A stretch of 64,000 nt of DNA from Aegilops tauschii subsp. strangulata (lineage: Eukaryota; Streptophyta; Magnoliopsida; Poales; Poaceae). Both the position numbers and the translations under genes were made by a program. Shown piece by piece: positions 46,905 through 58,297 of this stretch (positions are counted from its first letter, which is position 1; every line of letters begins with the position of its first letter). The notes beneath the pieces were generated by a model. That model saw only the letters and a list, made by a program, of their open reading frames with translations, searched no databases and was not told where the DNA came from. Location of the stretch: positions 503,842,601-503,906,600 of the forward strand of contig NC_053035.3 in NCBI RefSeq assembly GCF_002575655.3, in the 5' to 3' direction.

Positions 46905-48570
46905 TGATGTCTACTACGCATCTTTATTCTTGTAGACACGTGTTGGGCCTCCAAGCGCAGAGTTTTGTAGGACAACAACAATTTTCCCTCAAGTGGATGA
47001 CCTAAGGTTTATCAATCTATGGGAGGCGTAGGATGAAGATAGTCTCTCTAAAGCAACCCTGCAATCAAATACAAGAAATCTCTTGTGTCCCCAACACACC
47101 CAATACAATGGCAAATTGTATAGGTGCACTAGTTCGGCGAAGAGATGGTGATAAAAGTATAGTATGGATAGTATATATGAGTTTTTGTAGTGCGAACAAT
47201 AAAAAAACAGCAAGGTAGTAAATAGTGAAATGGGGCACAAACGGTATTGCAATAATGGAAAATGAGGCCTAGGGTGCATACTTTCACTAGTGCAATCTCT
47301 CAACAATGCTAACATAGTTGGATCATATGATTATCCCTTATAGTGCAATAAAGAATCACTACCGAGTTCCTATTAGCGGAGAACAAAAGATAGAAATTGT
47401 TTGTAGGGTACGAAACCACCTCAAAGCTATTATTTCCGATCAATCTATCCTAGAGTTCGTACTAAAATAACAGCAAGCTATTCTTTCCGATCTATCTAAT
47501 CAAGAGTTCGTACTAAAATAACACCATCTGATACATATCAACCAACTCTAATGTCACCTAGATACCCCAATGTCACCACGAGTACCTGTGAGTTAATTAT
47601 ACGATATGTATCAAACAATTTCAGATTCATAATACTCAATCCACACAAAGAACTACAAGGCGACCCCAAAGTTTCTATCAGAGAAAAGATAATAAAAACG
47701 TGCATCAACCCCTATGCATAGATTACCCCAAAGTCACGTCGGGAATTCGCAAGTTGAGTGCCATAACATATATCAAGTGAATCAAAATAACACCCCATTG
47801 TCACCACGGGTATTCATATGCAAGACACATATCATGTGTTCTCAGATCTGAACATTCAATCCGACAAGACAAAACTTCAAAGGGTAAAGACTCAATTCAT
47901 CACAATAAGTGTAGAGAGGGGAGAAACATCATATGATCCATCTATGTTAACAAAGCCCATGATACATCAAGATCGTGACATCTCAATATCATGCGAGAGA
48001 GAGAGATTAAACACATAGCTACTGGTACAAACCCTCAACCCCGAGGGTGGACTACTCCCTCCTCATCGTGGTTGCCGCCGGGATGATGAAGATGGCCACC
48101 GGTGATGATCACCCCTTCCGGCAGGGTGCCGGAACGGGCTCCCGATTGGTTTACGGTGGCTATAGAGGTTTGCGGCGGCGGAAGTTCCGATCTAGGGTTA
48201 TTTCTAATGGTTTCTCTATTTATTGGAATTTTAGGCGTTGGTCTCACGTCCAGATGGGCCTCTAGGTGAGCACGATACACCGGGGCACGGGCAAGGGCTC
48301 AGGCGCGTCCCGGTGGGTTGTTCCCTCCTCGTGGCTCTTCCGGCCCTCCCAAGAAGCTTTGAGGGTCTCTTTTGTTCCAAAAAATTTGTCAAAAAGTTTC
48401 AGCTCATTTGGAGAACTTTCATTTCTGCACAAAAAACAACACCACGGTAGTTCTGCTGAAAACAGCGTCAGTCCAGGTTAGTTCCATGCAAATCATACCA
48501 AAATCATATAAAATTATTGTAAACATGGCATGAATAGTTCATAAATTATAGATACGTTGGAGACGTATCA
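46905..48570 (-). repeat. LTR a of pol-less Gypsy array (1666 bp)
   Basis: Begins TGATGTCTACTACGC and ends GGAGACGTATCA. The flanking 5-mer gggtg (46900-46904) is a TSD candidate that cannot be tested here. Confidence 0.92.
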
Positions 48571-48586
48571 ACATCCCCAAGCTTAA
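48571..48586 (-). promoter_or_regulatory. Polypurine tract of pol-less Gypsy element
   Basis: The minus strand reads AAGCTTGGGGATGT directly before the LTR. A second copy with two changes follows LTR b at 54236. Confidence 0.7.
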
Positions 48587-51577
48587 TTCCTACTCGTCCT
48601 CGAGTAGGTAAATGATAAAACAAATAATTTATGAAGTGTGAATGCTAGCAAAGTGCACAAGTTTGATCAATGACTATTTCAATCACTTTTCCTATCATCA
48701 TAACAACAATTCTTTCTTATAAAACTTATCATGACCAAGTAGCAACCAATTCACATGTTAAGGTTCAAACAATGAATTCTATTGAAACTCAACAACCTAT
48801 ATTCTTAGTCACCAAACAATTGCAATTCAACTTATTCAACAGAGTCTAAGTAAGAGCTCCACATACTCAATCATCATATAGTCTTCTATGATTGCTAACA
48901 CTCACCGCATACACATGAGCAAAATGTTTCAACCGGACACATAGAAATATAGGGGCTTATAATTTCGCCTCCCAACGTATTCACCTCAAGGGTGATGTCA
49001 ACAATAATAACTCATGCTACCCATATCCAACTAGATATATGTGCCTAGATCTTTCCTCACCACATGATGCTTGCCAAAAGAGAAAAATAAAAAGCAATAG
49101 AGAGAAAGACTTTGACTCTTGCATGAAAGTAAATACATAAAAGTAAAAGATAGGCCCTTCACAGAGGGAAGCAGAGGCTCCCATGCGCTTATTTGTTTGT
49201 ATGCTCAACCCCTTCGTGCAAAAGAACGTCACGTTATATTGCCCCTTGTGATAGCAACCTTTATTATGCAGTCTGTCGCTTTTATTCTTCGCCATCACAA
49301 GTCTGTACAACGCTCAATTTTATCTTACACTTTTAGAAGAAATTTTTATTTTCTTATTGCACCGATGACAACTTACTTGAAGGATCTTGCTCAATCCATA
49401 GGTAGGTATGGTGGAGTCTCAAAACAAGATTTGGGTTTAAGGGTTTTTGGATGCACAAGTAGTATCTCTACTTGGTGCGGAATTTTTGGCTAGCAGAGAT
49501 AGGGGCAAGCACCACATGTTGAAGGATCTATGACAATATAACTTATATGTGAATATGAACAAACATAACTCATTACGTTGTCTTCCTTGTCCAACGTCAA
49601 CAATTTTGGCATATAATATTTTGATGGGGGCTCACAATCATAAAAGATTTCCAAGATAGTGTATTTGCATGTGAAAGTTCTCTTCCTTATAATAATCATT
49701 CATGAATTGCTTGTATGACCAATATTGTGATTGTCAAGCTTCAAAAGATTTCACTTTCTAAACCCAATGTGAAGCTACCACTAGGCATGATATGAGAATA
49801 CAATTTCAGCTTCATGATATTCAATTCATTCAACAATTTACTCATAGGATTTAAGTGAAGCACAAGAGTAAATGACAAGCTACTCCAAAAAGATATAAGT
49901 GAAGATCAAGCGAGTAGTTATGTAAATGGGTAGCTAATTGAGGACTCTCTTTTATTTAAAACTTTCGGATCTAAGTATTTTATTATAACAACAAGTAGAA
50001 CAAAACAAAATGACATTTCAAGCATAGCACAACTCATGTGAAGAAGCAAAAACTTAGGCTCAACCGATACTAACCGATAGTAGTTGAAGAAGAAAGGTGG
50101 GACGCCTACCGGGGCATCCCCAAGCTTAGATGCTTGAGACTTCTTGGAATATTATCTTGGGATGCCTTGGGCATCCCCAAGATTGAGATTTTGTGTCTCC
50201 TTAATTCCTTTTATACCACGGTTTACCTAAATCTTAAAAACTTCACCCACACAAAACTCAACAAGAACTCGTGAGATAAGTTAGTATAAATCAATGCAAT
50301 AACCTTATTATACTCTACTGTAGCAAATCACTAATATTATTATTCAACATTGCATACTAAATGCCTCTGCATATTTAATAGTCCTATCCTCAAATAGAAT
50401 CATTAAACAAGCAAACATATGCAAACAATACAACCATAACAGCAATCTGCCAAAACAGTACAGTCTATAAAGAATGCAAGATTCATCATATTTCCCTAAC
50501 CCCAAAAATTCTGAAAAAATTACCACAGTTTAGAAAATTTATCAGAGATTATTTTGGAAAAATTTTAAGCATTTTATCACATTCTGAATTTTCTAGGGAT
50601 TTTTTTGCAACAGCGATAAACTTGCTGTTTTGAAACAGCAACATGTGTACATGCAAAATAAGCATGGCAAAGGCTATACTTGACATTTTTATTGAAGTAA
50701 AGATGCAAAAGATTATTTCGGATAGCAGCAATCAAGTCAAAACAAAATATATTGACGCTCCAAGTAAAACACATATCATGTGATGAATGAAAACATAGCT
50801 CCAAGTGAGGTTACCGATAATGTTGGAGACGAAAGAGGGGATGCCTTCCAGGGCATCCCCAAGCTTAGTTGCTTGGATCTTCCTTGAATATTACCTTCGG
50901 GTGCCTCGGGCATCCCCAAGCTTAGGGTCTTTTCACTCCTTATTCTCCTCATATCGACATCTCACCCAAAACTTGAAAACTTCAATCACACAAAACTTAA
51001 CGGAACTTCGTGAGATAGGTTAGTATGATAAAGAGCAAACCATTTCACTTTGGTACTGTCAAAGAAAAGAGTAATAATTGTTTCCACACAATGCCTACTG
51101 TAGCATATCATTTCTACAATTTATATTGAGCAATATAAGCCATAGAAACTAGGAAACAAGCAAACTATGCGTTGAAAACAGAATCTGTCAAAAACAGAAC
51201 AGTCTGTAGTAATCTGTACTCAAACCATAATTCTAATACTCCAAAAATTATGAAAAAATTAGGACCACGTGAGAAATTTGTATATTAATCTTCTCCAAAA
51301 CTAATCAACTCAAAATCACTCTTCTGTTAAAAATGGGAGTTATTTTCGTGAGCGAAAAAGTTTCTGTTTTTCAGCAAGATCTAATCAACTATCACCCAAC
51401 AAGATCCCAAAGGCTTTACTTGGCACTTTATTGTAAGAAAAAAACAAAAAAACATGATTACTACAGTAGCCTAATCATGTGAACACACAAAAACAGTAGG
51501 GGTAAATTTTGGGTTGTCTCCCAACAAGCGCTTTTCTTTAATGCCTTTTAAGCTAGGCAAGATGATTTCAATGATGC
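48587..51577. other. Non-coding internal region of pol-less Gypsy element
   Basis: No convincing gene. 48850-49350 resembles 56370-56830 of the autonomous Gypsy in order and wording. gcatccccaagcttag-type polypurine motifs occur at 50114-50129, 50171-50186, 50853-50868 and 50910-50925. Confidence 0.7.
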
Positions 51578-52512
51578 TCACATAAAAGTAAAGAATTGAA
51601 ACACAAAGAGAGCATCATGAAGCATATGACTAGCACATTTAAGCCTAACCCACTTCCTATGCATAGGGATTTTTTGAGCAAACAACTTATGGGAGCAATG
51701 ATCAACTAGCATAGGAAGGCAAAACAAGTGCAACTTCAAAACTTTCAACACATAGAGAGGAAACTTGATATTATTGCAATATGTAAATGCATATGTTCCT
51801 CTCTCATAATAATTTTCAGTAGCATCATGAAGAAATTCTACAATATAACCATCACATAAAGCATTCCTTTCATGACACAAAAGCATAGAAAACTTATTAC
51901 TCCCCACATAAGCAAATTTCTTCTCATCAATAATAGTGGGAGCAAACTCAAAAAAATAACTATCATGTGACTGAAAATTAAAATCATGATGAAAAGTTCC
52001 ATGGATATTATTATTCTTTTCAGCATACATATCATCACAATAATCATCATAGATAGCAACTTTCTTATCATAGTCAATTGAAGCCTCATCCAAAATGGTG
52101 GATCATCACTAAGTAAAGTCATGACCTCTCCAAATTCACTTTCATCATTATAATCATCATAAATAGGAGGCATGTAACCATTATAACAAGTTTGCACATC
52201 ACATCTTGGGGGACTAAAACTATCATCTTCATCAAACATAGCATCCCCAAGCTTATGGCTTTGCATATCACTAACATCATGGATATTCAAAGAATTCATA
52301 CTAACAACATTGCACTCATGCTCATCATTTATGCCAAACATTCTATTGAATTCTTCTTCTATCAATTGAGCACAATTTTCCTTTCCATCATTTTCACGAA
52401 AGACATTATAAAGATGATCAATAATATGATGCAACCTTAATTCCATTTTTTGTAGTTTTATTTTATAAACCAAACTAGTGATAAAACAAGAAACTAAAAG
52501 ATTCGGTTGCAA
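51578..52512 (-). pseudogene. Internal gene of pol-less Gypsy element, unknown function, one frameshift
   Basis: The first open part (52512 to about 52095) is acidic, with IIDHLYNVFRENDGKE, YNGYMPPIYDDYNDES and FGEVMTLLSDDPP. After a 1-base shift near 52095 it continues in the next frame with ASIDYDKKVAIYDDYCDDMY, HDATENYYERGTYAF, LKVLKLHLFCLPMLVD and a Cys/His-containing C-terminus to 51578. There is no gag, protease or polymerase motif. It starts near the primer site, where gag would be. It could be a divergent gag or an unrelated accessory protein; I do not recognise a domain. Confidence 0.55.
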
Positions 52513-52542
52513 GATCTAAAGATATACCTTCAAGCACTCACC

Positions 52543-52560
52543 TCCCTGGCAACGGCGCCA
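52543..52560 (-). promoter_or_regulatory. Primer binding site of pol-less Gypsy element (tRNA-Asp type)
   Basis: The minus strand reads TGGCGCCGTTGCCAGGGA, 10 bases from the LTR. It differs at one position from the site of the autonomous Gypsy at 63115-63132. Confidence 0.8.
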
Positions 52561-52570
52561 GAAAAGAGCT

Positions 52571-54235
52571 TGATGTCTACTACGCAACTTTATTCTTGTA
52601 GACACGCGTTGGCCCTCCAAGCGCAGAGTTTTGTAGGACAACAACAATTTTCCCTCAAGTGGATGACCTAAGGTTTATCAATCCGTGGGAGGCGTAGGAT
52701 GAAGATAGTCTCTCTAAAGCAACCCTGCAATCAAATACAAGAAATATCTTGTGTCCCCAACACACCCAATACAATGGCAAATTGTATAGGTGCACTAGTT
52801 CGGCGAAGAGATGGTGATAAAAGTGTAGTGTGGATAGTAGATATGAGTTTTTGTAGTGCGAACAATAAAAAAACAGCAAGGTAGTAAATAGTAAAATGGA
52901 GCACAAACGGTATTGCAATAATGGAAAATGAGGCCTAGGGTGCATACTTTCACTAGTGCAATCTCTCAACAATGCTAACATAGTTGGATCATATGATTAT
53001 CCCTCATAGTGCAATAAAGAATCACTCCCGAATTCCTATTAGCGGAGAACAAAAGATAGAAATTGTTTGTAGGGTACAAAACCACCTCAAAGCTATTATT
53101 TCCGATCAATCTATCCTAGAGTTCGTACTATAATAACAACAAGCTATTCTTTCCGATCGATCTAATCAAGAGTTCGTACTAAAATAACACCATCTGATAC
53201 ATATCAACCAACTCTAATGTCACCTAGATACCCCAATGTCACCACGAGTACCTGTGAGTTAATTATACGATATGTATCAAACAATTTCAGATTCATAATA
53301 CTCAATCCACACAAAGAACTACAAGGAGACCCCAAAGTTTCTATCAGAGAAAAGATAATAAAAACATGCATCAACCCCTATGCATAGATTACCCCAAAGT
53401 CACTTCGGGAATCCGCAAGTTGAGTGCCAGAACATATATCAAGTGAATCAAAATAATACCCCATTGTCACCACGGGTATTCATATGCGAGACACATATCA
53501 TGTGTTCTCAGATCTGAACATTCAATCCGACAAGACAAAACTTCAAAGGGTAAAGACTCAATTCATCACAACAAGTGTAGAGAGGGGAGAAACATCATAT
53601 GATCCATCTATGTTAACAAAGCCCATGATACATCAAGATCGTGAAATCTCAAGATCATGCGAGAGAGAGAGATTAAACACATAGCTACTGGTACAAACCC
53701 TCAACCCCGAGGGTGGACTACTCCCTCCTCATCGTGGTTGCCGCCGGGATGATGAAGATGGCCATCGGTGATGATCACCCTTTCCAGCAGGGTGCCGGAA
53801 CGGGCTCCCGATTGGTTATGGTGGCTACAGAGGCTTGCGGCGACGGAAGTTCCGATCTAGGGTTATTTCTGATGGTTTCTCTATTTATAGGAATTTTAGG
53901 CGTCGGTCTCACGTCCAGATGGGCCTCAAGGTGAGCACGATACACCTGGGCACGGGCAAGGGCCTAGGCGCGCCCCGGTGGGTTGTTCCCTCCTCGTGGC
54001 TCTTCTGGCCCTCCCACGAAGCTTCGAGGGTCTCTTTTGTTCAAAAAAAATTGTCAAAAAGTTTCAGCTCATTTGGAGAACTTTCATTTCTGCACAAAAA
54101 ACAACACCACGGTAGTTCTGCTGAAAACAGCGTTAGTCCGGGTTAGTTCCATGCAAATCATAGCAAAACCATATAAAATTATTGTAAACATGGCATGAAT
54201 ACTTCATAAATTATAGATACGTTGGAGACATATTA
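52571..54235 (-). repeat. LTR b of pol-less Gypsy array (1665 bp)
   Basis: Same family as 46905-48570. Its end is mutated to GGAGACATATTA, so the usual CA end is lost. Internal-type sequence lies on both sides. Confidence 0.92.
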
Positions 54236-54526
54236 GCATCCCCAAGCTGAGTTCCTACTCGTCTTCGAGTAGGTAAATGATAAAACAAATAATTTATGAA
54301 GTGTGAATGCTAGCAAAGTGCACAAGTTTGATCAATGACTATTTCAATCACTTTTCCTATCATCATAAGAGCAATTCTTTCTTATAAAACTTATCATGAC
54401 CAAGTAGCAACAAATTCACATGTTAAGGTTCAAACAATGAATTCTATTGAAACTCAACAACCTATATTCTTAGTCACCACACAATTTCAATTCAACTTAT
54501 TCAACATAGTGTAAGTAAGAGCTCCA
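54236..54526 (-). other. Second internal-region copy of the pol-less Gypsy array, cut by insertion
   Basis: Matches 48571-48860 with about a dozen differences. It stops at gagctcca where the next element enters; the remainder should lie beyond base 64000. Confidence 0.85.
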
Positions 54527-56048
54527 TGATGACCCACAAGTATAGGGGATCTATCGTAGTCCTTTCGATAAGTAAGAATGTCGAACCCAACGAGGAGCAG
54601 AAGGAAATGACAAGCGGTTTTCAGTAAGGTATTCTCTGCAAGCACTGAAATTGTAGGTGATAGATAGTTTTGTGATAAGATAATTTGTAATGGGTAACAA
54701 GCGATGAAACTAAATAAAGTTCAGCAAGGTGGCCCAATCCTTTTTGTAGCAAAGGACAACCCTGGACAATTTCTTATAATGAGAAAAGCGCTCCCGAGGA
54801 CACATGGGAATTATCATCAAGCTAGTTTTCATCACGCTCATATGATTCGCGTTCGGTACTTTGATAATTTGATATGTGGGTGGACCGGTGCTTGGGTACT
54901 GCCCTTACTTGGACAAGCATCCCACTTATGATTAACCCCTATTGCAAGCATCTGCGACTACAAAAGAAGTATTAAGGTAAACCTAACCATAGCATGAAAC
55001 TAGTGGATCCAAATCAGCCCCTTACAAAGCAACACATAAACTAGGGTTTAAGCTTCTGTCACTCTAGCAACCCATCATCTACTTATTACTTCCCAATGCC
55101 TTCCTTTAGGCCCAAATAATGGTGAAGTGTCATGTAGTCGACGTTCACATAACACCACTAGAGGAGAGACAACATACATCTCGTCAAAATATCAAACGAA
55201 TACCAAATTCACATGACTACTAATAGCAAGACTTCACCCATGTCCTCAGGAACAAACGTAACTACTCACAAAGCATATTCATGTTCATGATCAGAGGAGT
55301 ATTAATATGCATTAAGGATCTGAATATATGATCTTCCACCAAATAAACCAACTAGCATCAACTACAAGGAGTAATCAACACTACTAGCAACCCACAGGTA
55401 CCAATTTGTGGTTTTGACACAAGATTGGATACAAGAGATGAACTAGGGTTTTGAGAGGGGATGGTGCTGGTGAAGATGTTAATGGAGATTGACCCCCTCC
55501 CGATGAGAGGATCGTTGGTGATGACGATGGTGATGATTTCCCCCTCTCGGATTGAAGTTTCCCCGGCAGGACAGCTCCGCTGGAGCCCTAGATTGGTTCC
55601 GCCAAGGTTCCGCCTCGTGGCGGCGGAGTTTCATCCCGTAAGCTTGCTTATGATTTTTTCCAGGGTAAAAGCCTTCATATAGCAGAAGATGGGCACGGGA
55701 GGGCCACCAGGGGGCCCAGGAGACAGGGGGCGCGCCCAGTAGGAGGGGCGCGCCCCCACCCTCCTGGCCAGGGTGTGGGCCCCCTCTGGTATTTTCTTCG
55801 CTCAACAATTCTTAATAATTCCAAAAATGACTTTCGTGGACTTTCAGGACTTTTGGAGCTATGCAGAATAGGTTTCCAATATTTGCTCCTTTTCCAGCCC
55901 AGAATCCCAGCTGCCGGCATTCTCCCTCTTCATGATAAACCTTGTAAAATAAGAGAGAATAGCCATAAGTATTGTAACATAACGTGTAATAATAGCCGAT
56001 AATGCAATAAATATTAATATAAAAGCATGGTGCAAAATGGACGTATCA
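54527..56048 (-). repeat. 3' LTR of Athila-like Gypsy element (1522 bp)
   Basis: Begins TGATGACCCACAAG and ends ATGGACGTATCA. The flanking ctcca (54522-54526) is the TSD candidate. Confidence 0.95.
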
Positions 56049-56064
56049 ACTCCCCCAAGCTTAG
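56049..56064 (-). promoter_or_regulatory. Polypurine tract of Athila-like Gypsy element
   Basis: The minus strand reads AAGCTTGGGGGAGT directly before the 3' LTR. Confidence 0.8.
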
Positions 56065-57596
56065 ACCTCGCTTGTCCTCAAGCGGAAGCCGATACCGAAA
56101 AATATGTCCACATGTTTAGAGATAGAGGTGTCGATAAAAATAAAATACGGACATGAGGGCATCATGATCATTCTCATAACAGTAACATATATAGATTTTG
56201 TCATATAATTTCTTATGCTCAAGTAACATTCTATTCACAATGTCAAGTATGGTTCAGAAACTTCATTGAGAACTAGCAAACTATAATCTCAGTCATTGAA
56301 GCAATTGCAATTTATCATAATATCAGAAAGAGTCAAGAATAGAGGTTTTCAACAAGTCCACATACTCAACTATCATATAGTCTTCTACAATTGCTAACAC
56401 TCACACAATACTTATGGTTATGAAGTTTTAATCGGACACTGAGAAAGATAGGGGCTTATAGTTTCGCCTCCCAACGTATTCACCTTTAGGTGATGTCAAC
56501 AATAATAGCTCATGCTAACTTACATCCAATTGGATATATATCAGGATCTTTCCAACACGAGGCGCTTGCCAAAGGATAAAATGAAAAAGGGAAAGGTGAG
56601 GATCACCTTGACTCTTGCATAATATAAAAGGCATAAAGTAAAAGATAGGCCCTTCGCAAAGGGAAGCAGTGCTTGTCATGTGCTTTTAGGGTTGGATGCA
56701 CAAAATCTTAATGCAAAAGAACGTCACTTTATATTGCCACTTGTGATATGAACCTTTATTATGCAGTCCGTCGCTTTTATTACTTCCATATCACATGATC
56801 GTATAAAGCTTATTTTCTCCACATAATAAGTCACACATATTTAGAGGGCATTTTTTATTGCTTGCAACATGATGACTTACTTGAAGGATCTTACTCAATC
56901 CATAGGTAGGTATGGTGGACTCTCATGGCAAAACTGGGTTTAAGGATATTTGGAAGCACAAGTAGTATCTCTACTTGGTGCAAGGAATTTGGCTAGCATG
57001 AGGGGGAAAGGCAGGCTCAACATGTTCGGAAGATCCATGACAATATACTTTAACTGAGATGTGAGAAAACATAAACCATTACATTGTCTTCCTTGTCCAA
57101 CATCAACTCTTTAGCATGTCATACTTAATGAGTGCTCACAATCATAAAAAATGTCCAAGATAGTATATTTATATGTGAAGCCTCTCTTTCTTATTACTTC
57201 CTATTAATTGCAACGATGACCAAAACTACGTTTGTCAACTCTCAACAACTTTTATGCCTCATACTCTTTATATGTGAAGTCATTACTATCCATAAGATCA
57301 ATATGAACTCTTTTATTCTATTTTTTTTTCTATTTCTCAAGATCATAGCAAGATAACAAAGCCCTTGACTCAACACTAATCTTTATTATATAGCTCACGG
57401 ACTTGATTACATAAAGGGATCACAAAGCAAAACTCGAAACTAATTCATACCCAAAACTTTATTCTACTAGATCAAGATAGTACTAAAAGGATCGAACTAA
57501 GTAAAAAGGTAAAGATAGGAGTGTGATGGTGATACGATACCGGGGCACCTCCCCCAAGCTTGGCAGTTGCCAAGGGGAGTGCCCATACCCATGTGA
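56065..57596. other. Non-coding 3' internal region of Athila-like element
   Basis: No gene recognised. The stretch 56370-57160 resembles 48850-49700 of the pol-less array. A polypurine-type motif recurs at 57549-57561. Confidence 0.7.
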
Positions 57597-57989
57597 TTAT
57601 GTCTTCGGAGGTGGTGATGTAGGCTTCTTCCTCAATTTACGCTTGAGGATAGTATTTTGCTCCTTTAGATCATCGATCTCCTGCTCAAGGCTTAATATTC
57701 TTCTGCATAATTCCTGTTTATTTTCCTGCAAGAGACGAAAAGGGATAAACTCGATCTTTGGCTTCTTTGCTCTATCAGGGAGGCTTGACTTTTTAAACTC
57801 CACATGCATGTCCCCAGGTTGAGGTAATGGGGCTTCGTCTTTGTCTGAGCTCGTCTCCTCCTTTCCCTTAGGCTCATAGTCCTCCTCTTCCTCAGTGGTC
57901 CAGCCACCATGCTCCAAGTCCCCGTAGACCTTAGGGTCTGCAAGGAAATCAGCAACATAGCTTTCTCCCTCCGAATCATGGGACGACAT
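57597..57989 (-). CDS. Small acidic coiled-coil protein downstream of pol, unknown function
   Basis: 130 codons from ATG at 57989 (MSSHDSEGESYVADF). Residues 30-60 are very acidic (TTEEEEDYEPKGKEE). Residues 85-125 form a likely coiled coil (LLQENKQEL, RILSLEQEIDDLKEQ, NTILKRKLRKK). The tail is basic and proline-rich. It lies between the integrase and the polypurine tract, where some plant Gypsy elements carry an env-like or other extra gene. There is no signal peptide or membrane segment, so it is not env-like. The frame is intact. Confidence 0.55.
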   Translation of the reverse strand: MSSHDSEGESYVADFLADPKVYGDLEHGGWTTEEEEDYEPKGKEETSSDKDEAPLPQPGDMHVEFKKSSLPDRAKKPKIEFIPFRLLQENKQELCRRILSLEQEIDDLKEQNTILKRKLRKKPTSPPPKT

Positions 57990-58297
57990 ATTGCTCTAAT
58001 TCTGCAACAGGAACAGCTCGAAACGAAAATAGAGGATTTTTGCGTGATACGGTGGTCAAAACCTTCGGGAGATTATATAATGAATTTTTACCGACCAAAA
58101 GAAGTAACATGCAAGAAAACGGAGTCCGGGAGGCACACGAGGTGCCCACGAGACAGGGGGGCGTGCCCAGTAAGGGTGGGCGCGCCCTCCACCCTCGTGG
58201 AGGCCTCGTGTCCTTCCCGGATTACTTCTTGCTTTTCAAAATTCTTAAATATTCCAAAACGGATAAAAATTGCCATTAGAATTGTTTTGGAGTCGGT

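Larger units (their letters stand above)
46905..54526 (-). mobile_element. Pol-less Gypsy-type element array: LTR-internal-LTR-internal
   Basis: LTR copies at 46905-48570 and 52571-54235 enclose a 4-kb internal region. A second internal region begins at 54236 and is cut at 54526 by another Gypsy element. Read on the minus strand, the LTR at 52571-54235 is at once the 3' LTR of an upstream copy and the 5' LTR of the next. There is a tRNA-Asp-type primer site, a polypurine tract and one gene of unknown function, but no protease, RT or integrase. The two LTRs differ by about 3% in a sampled 350 bp. The family appears non-autonomous. Confidence 0.85.
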
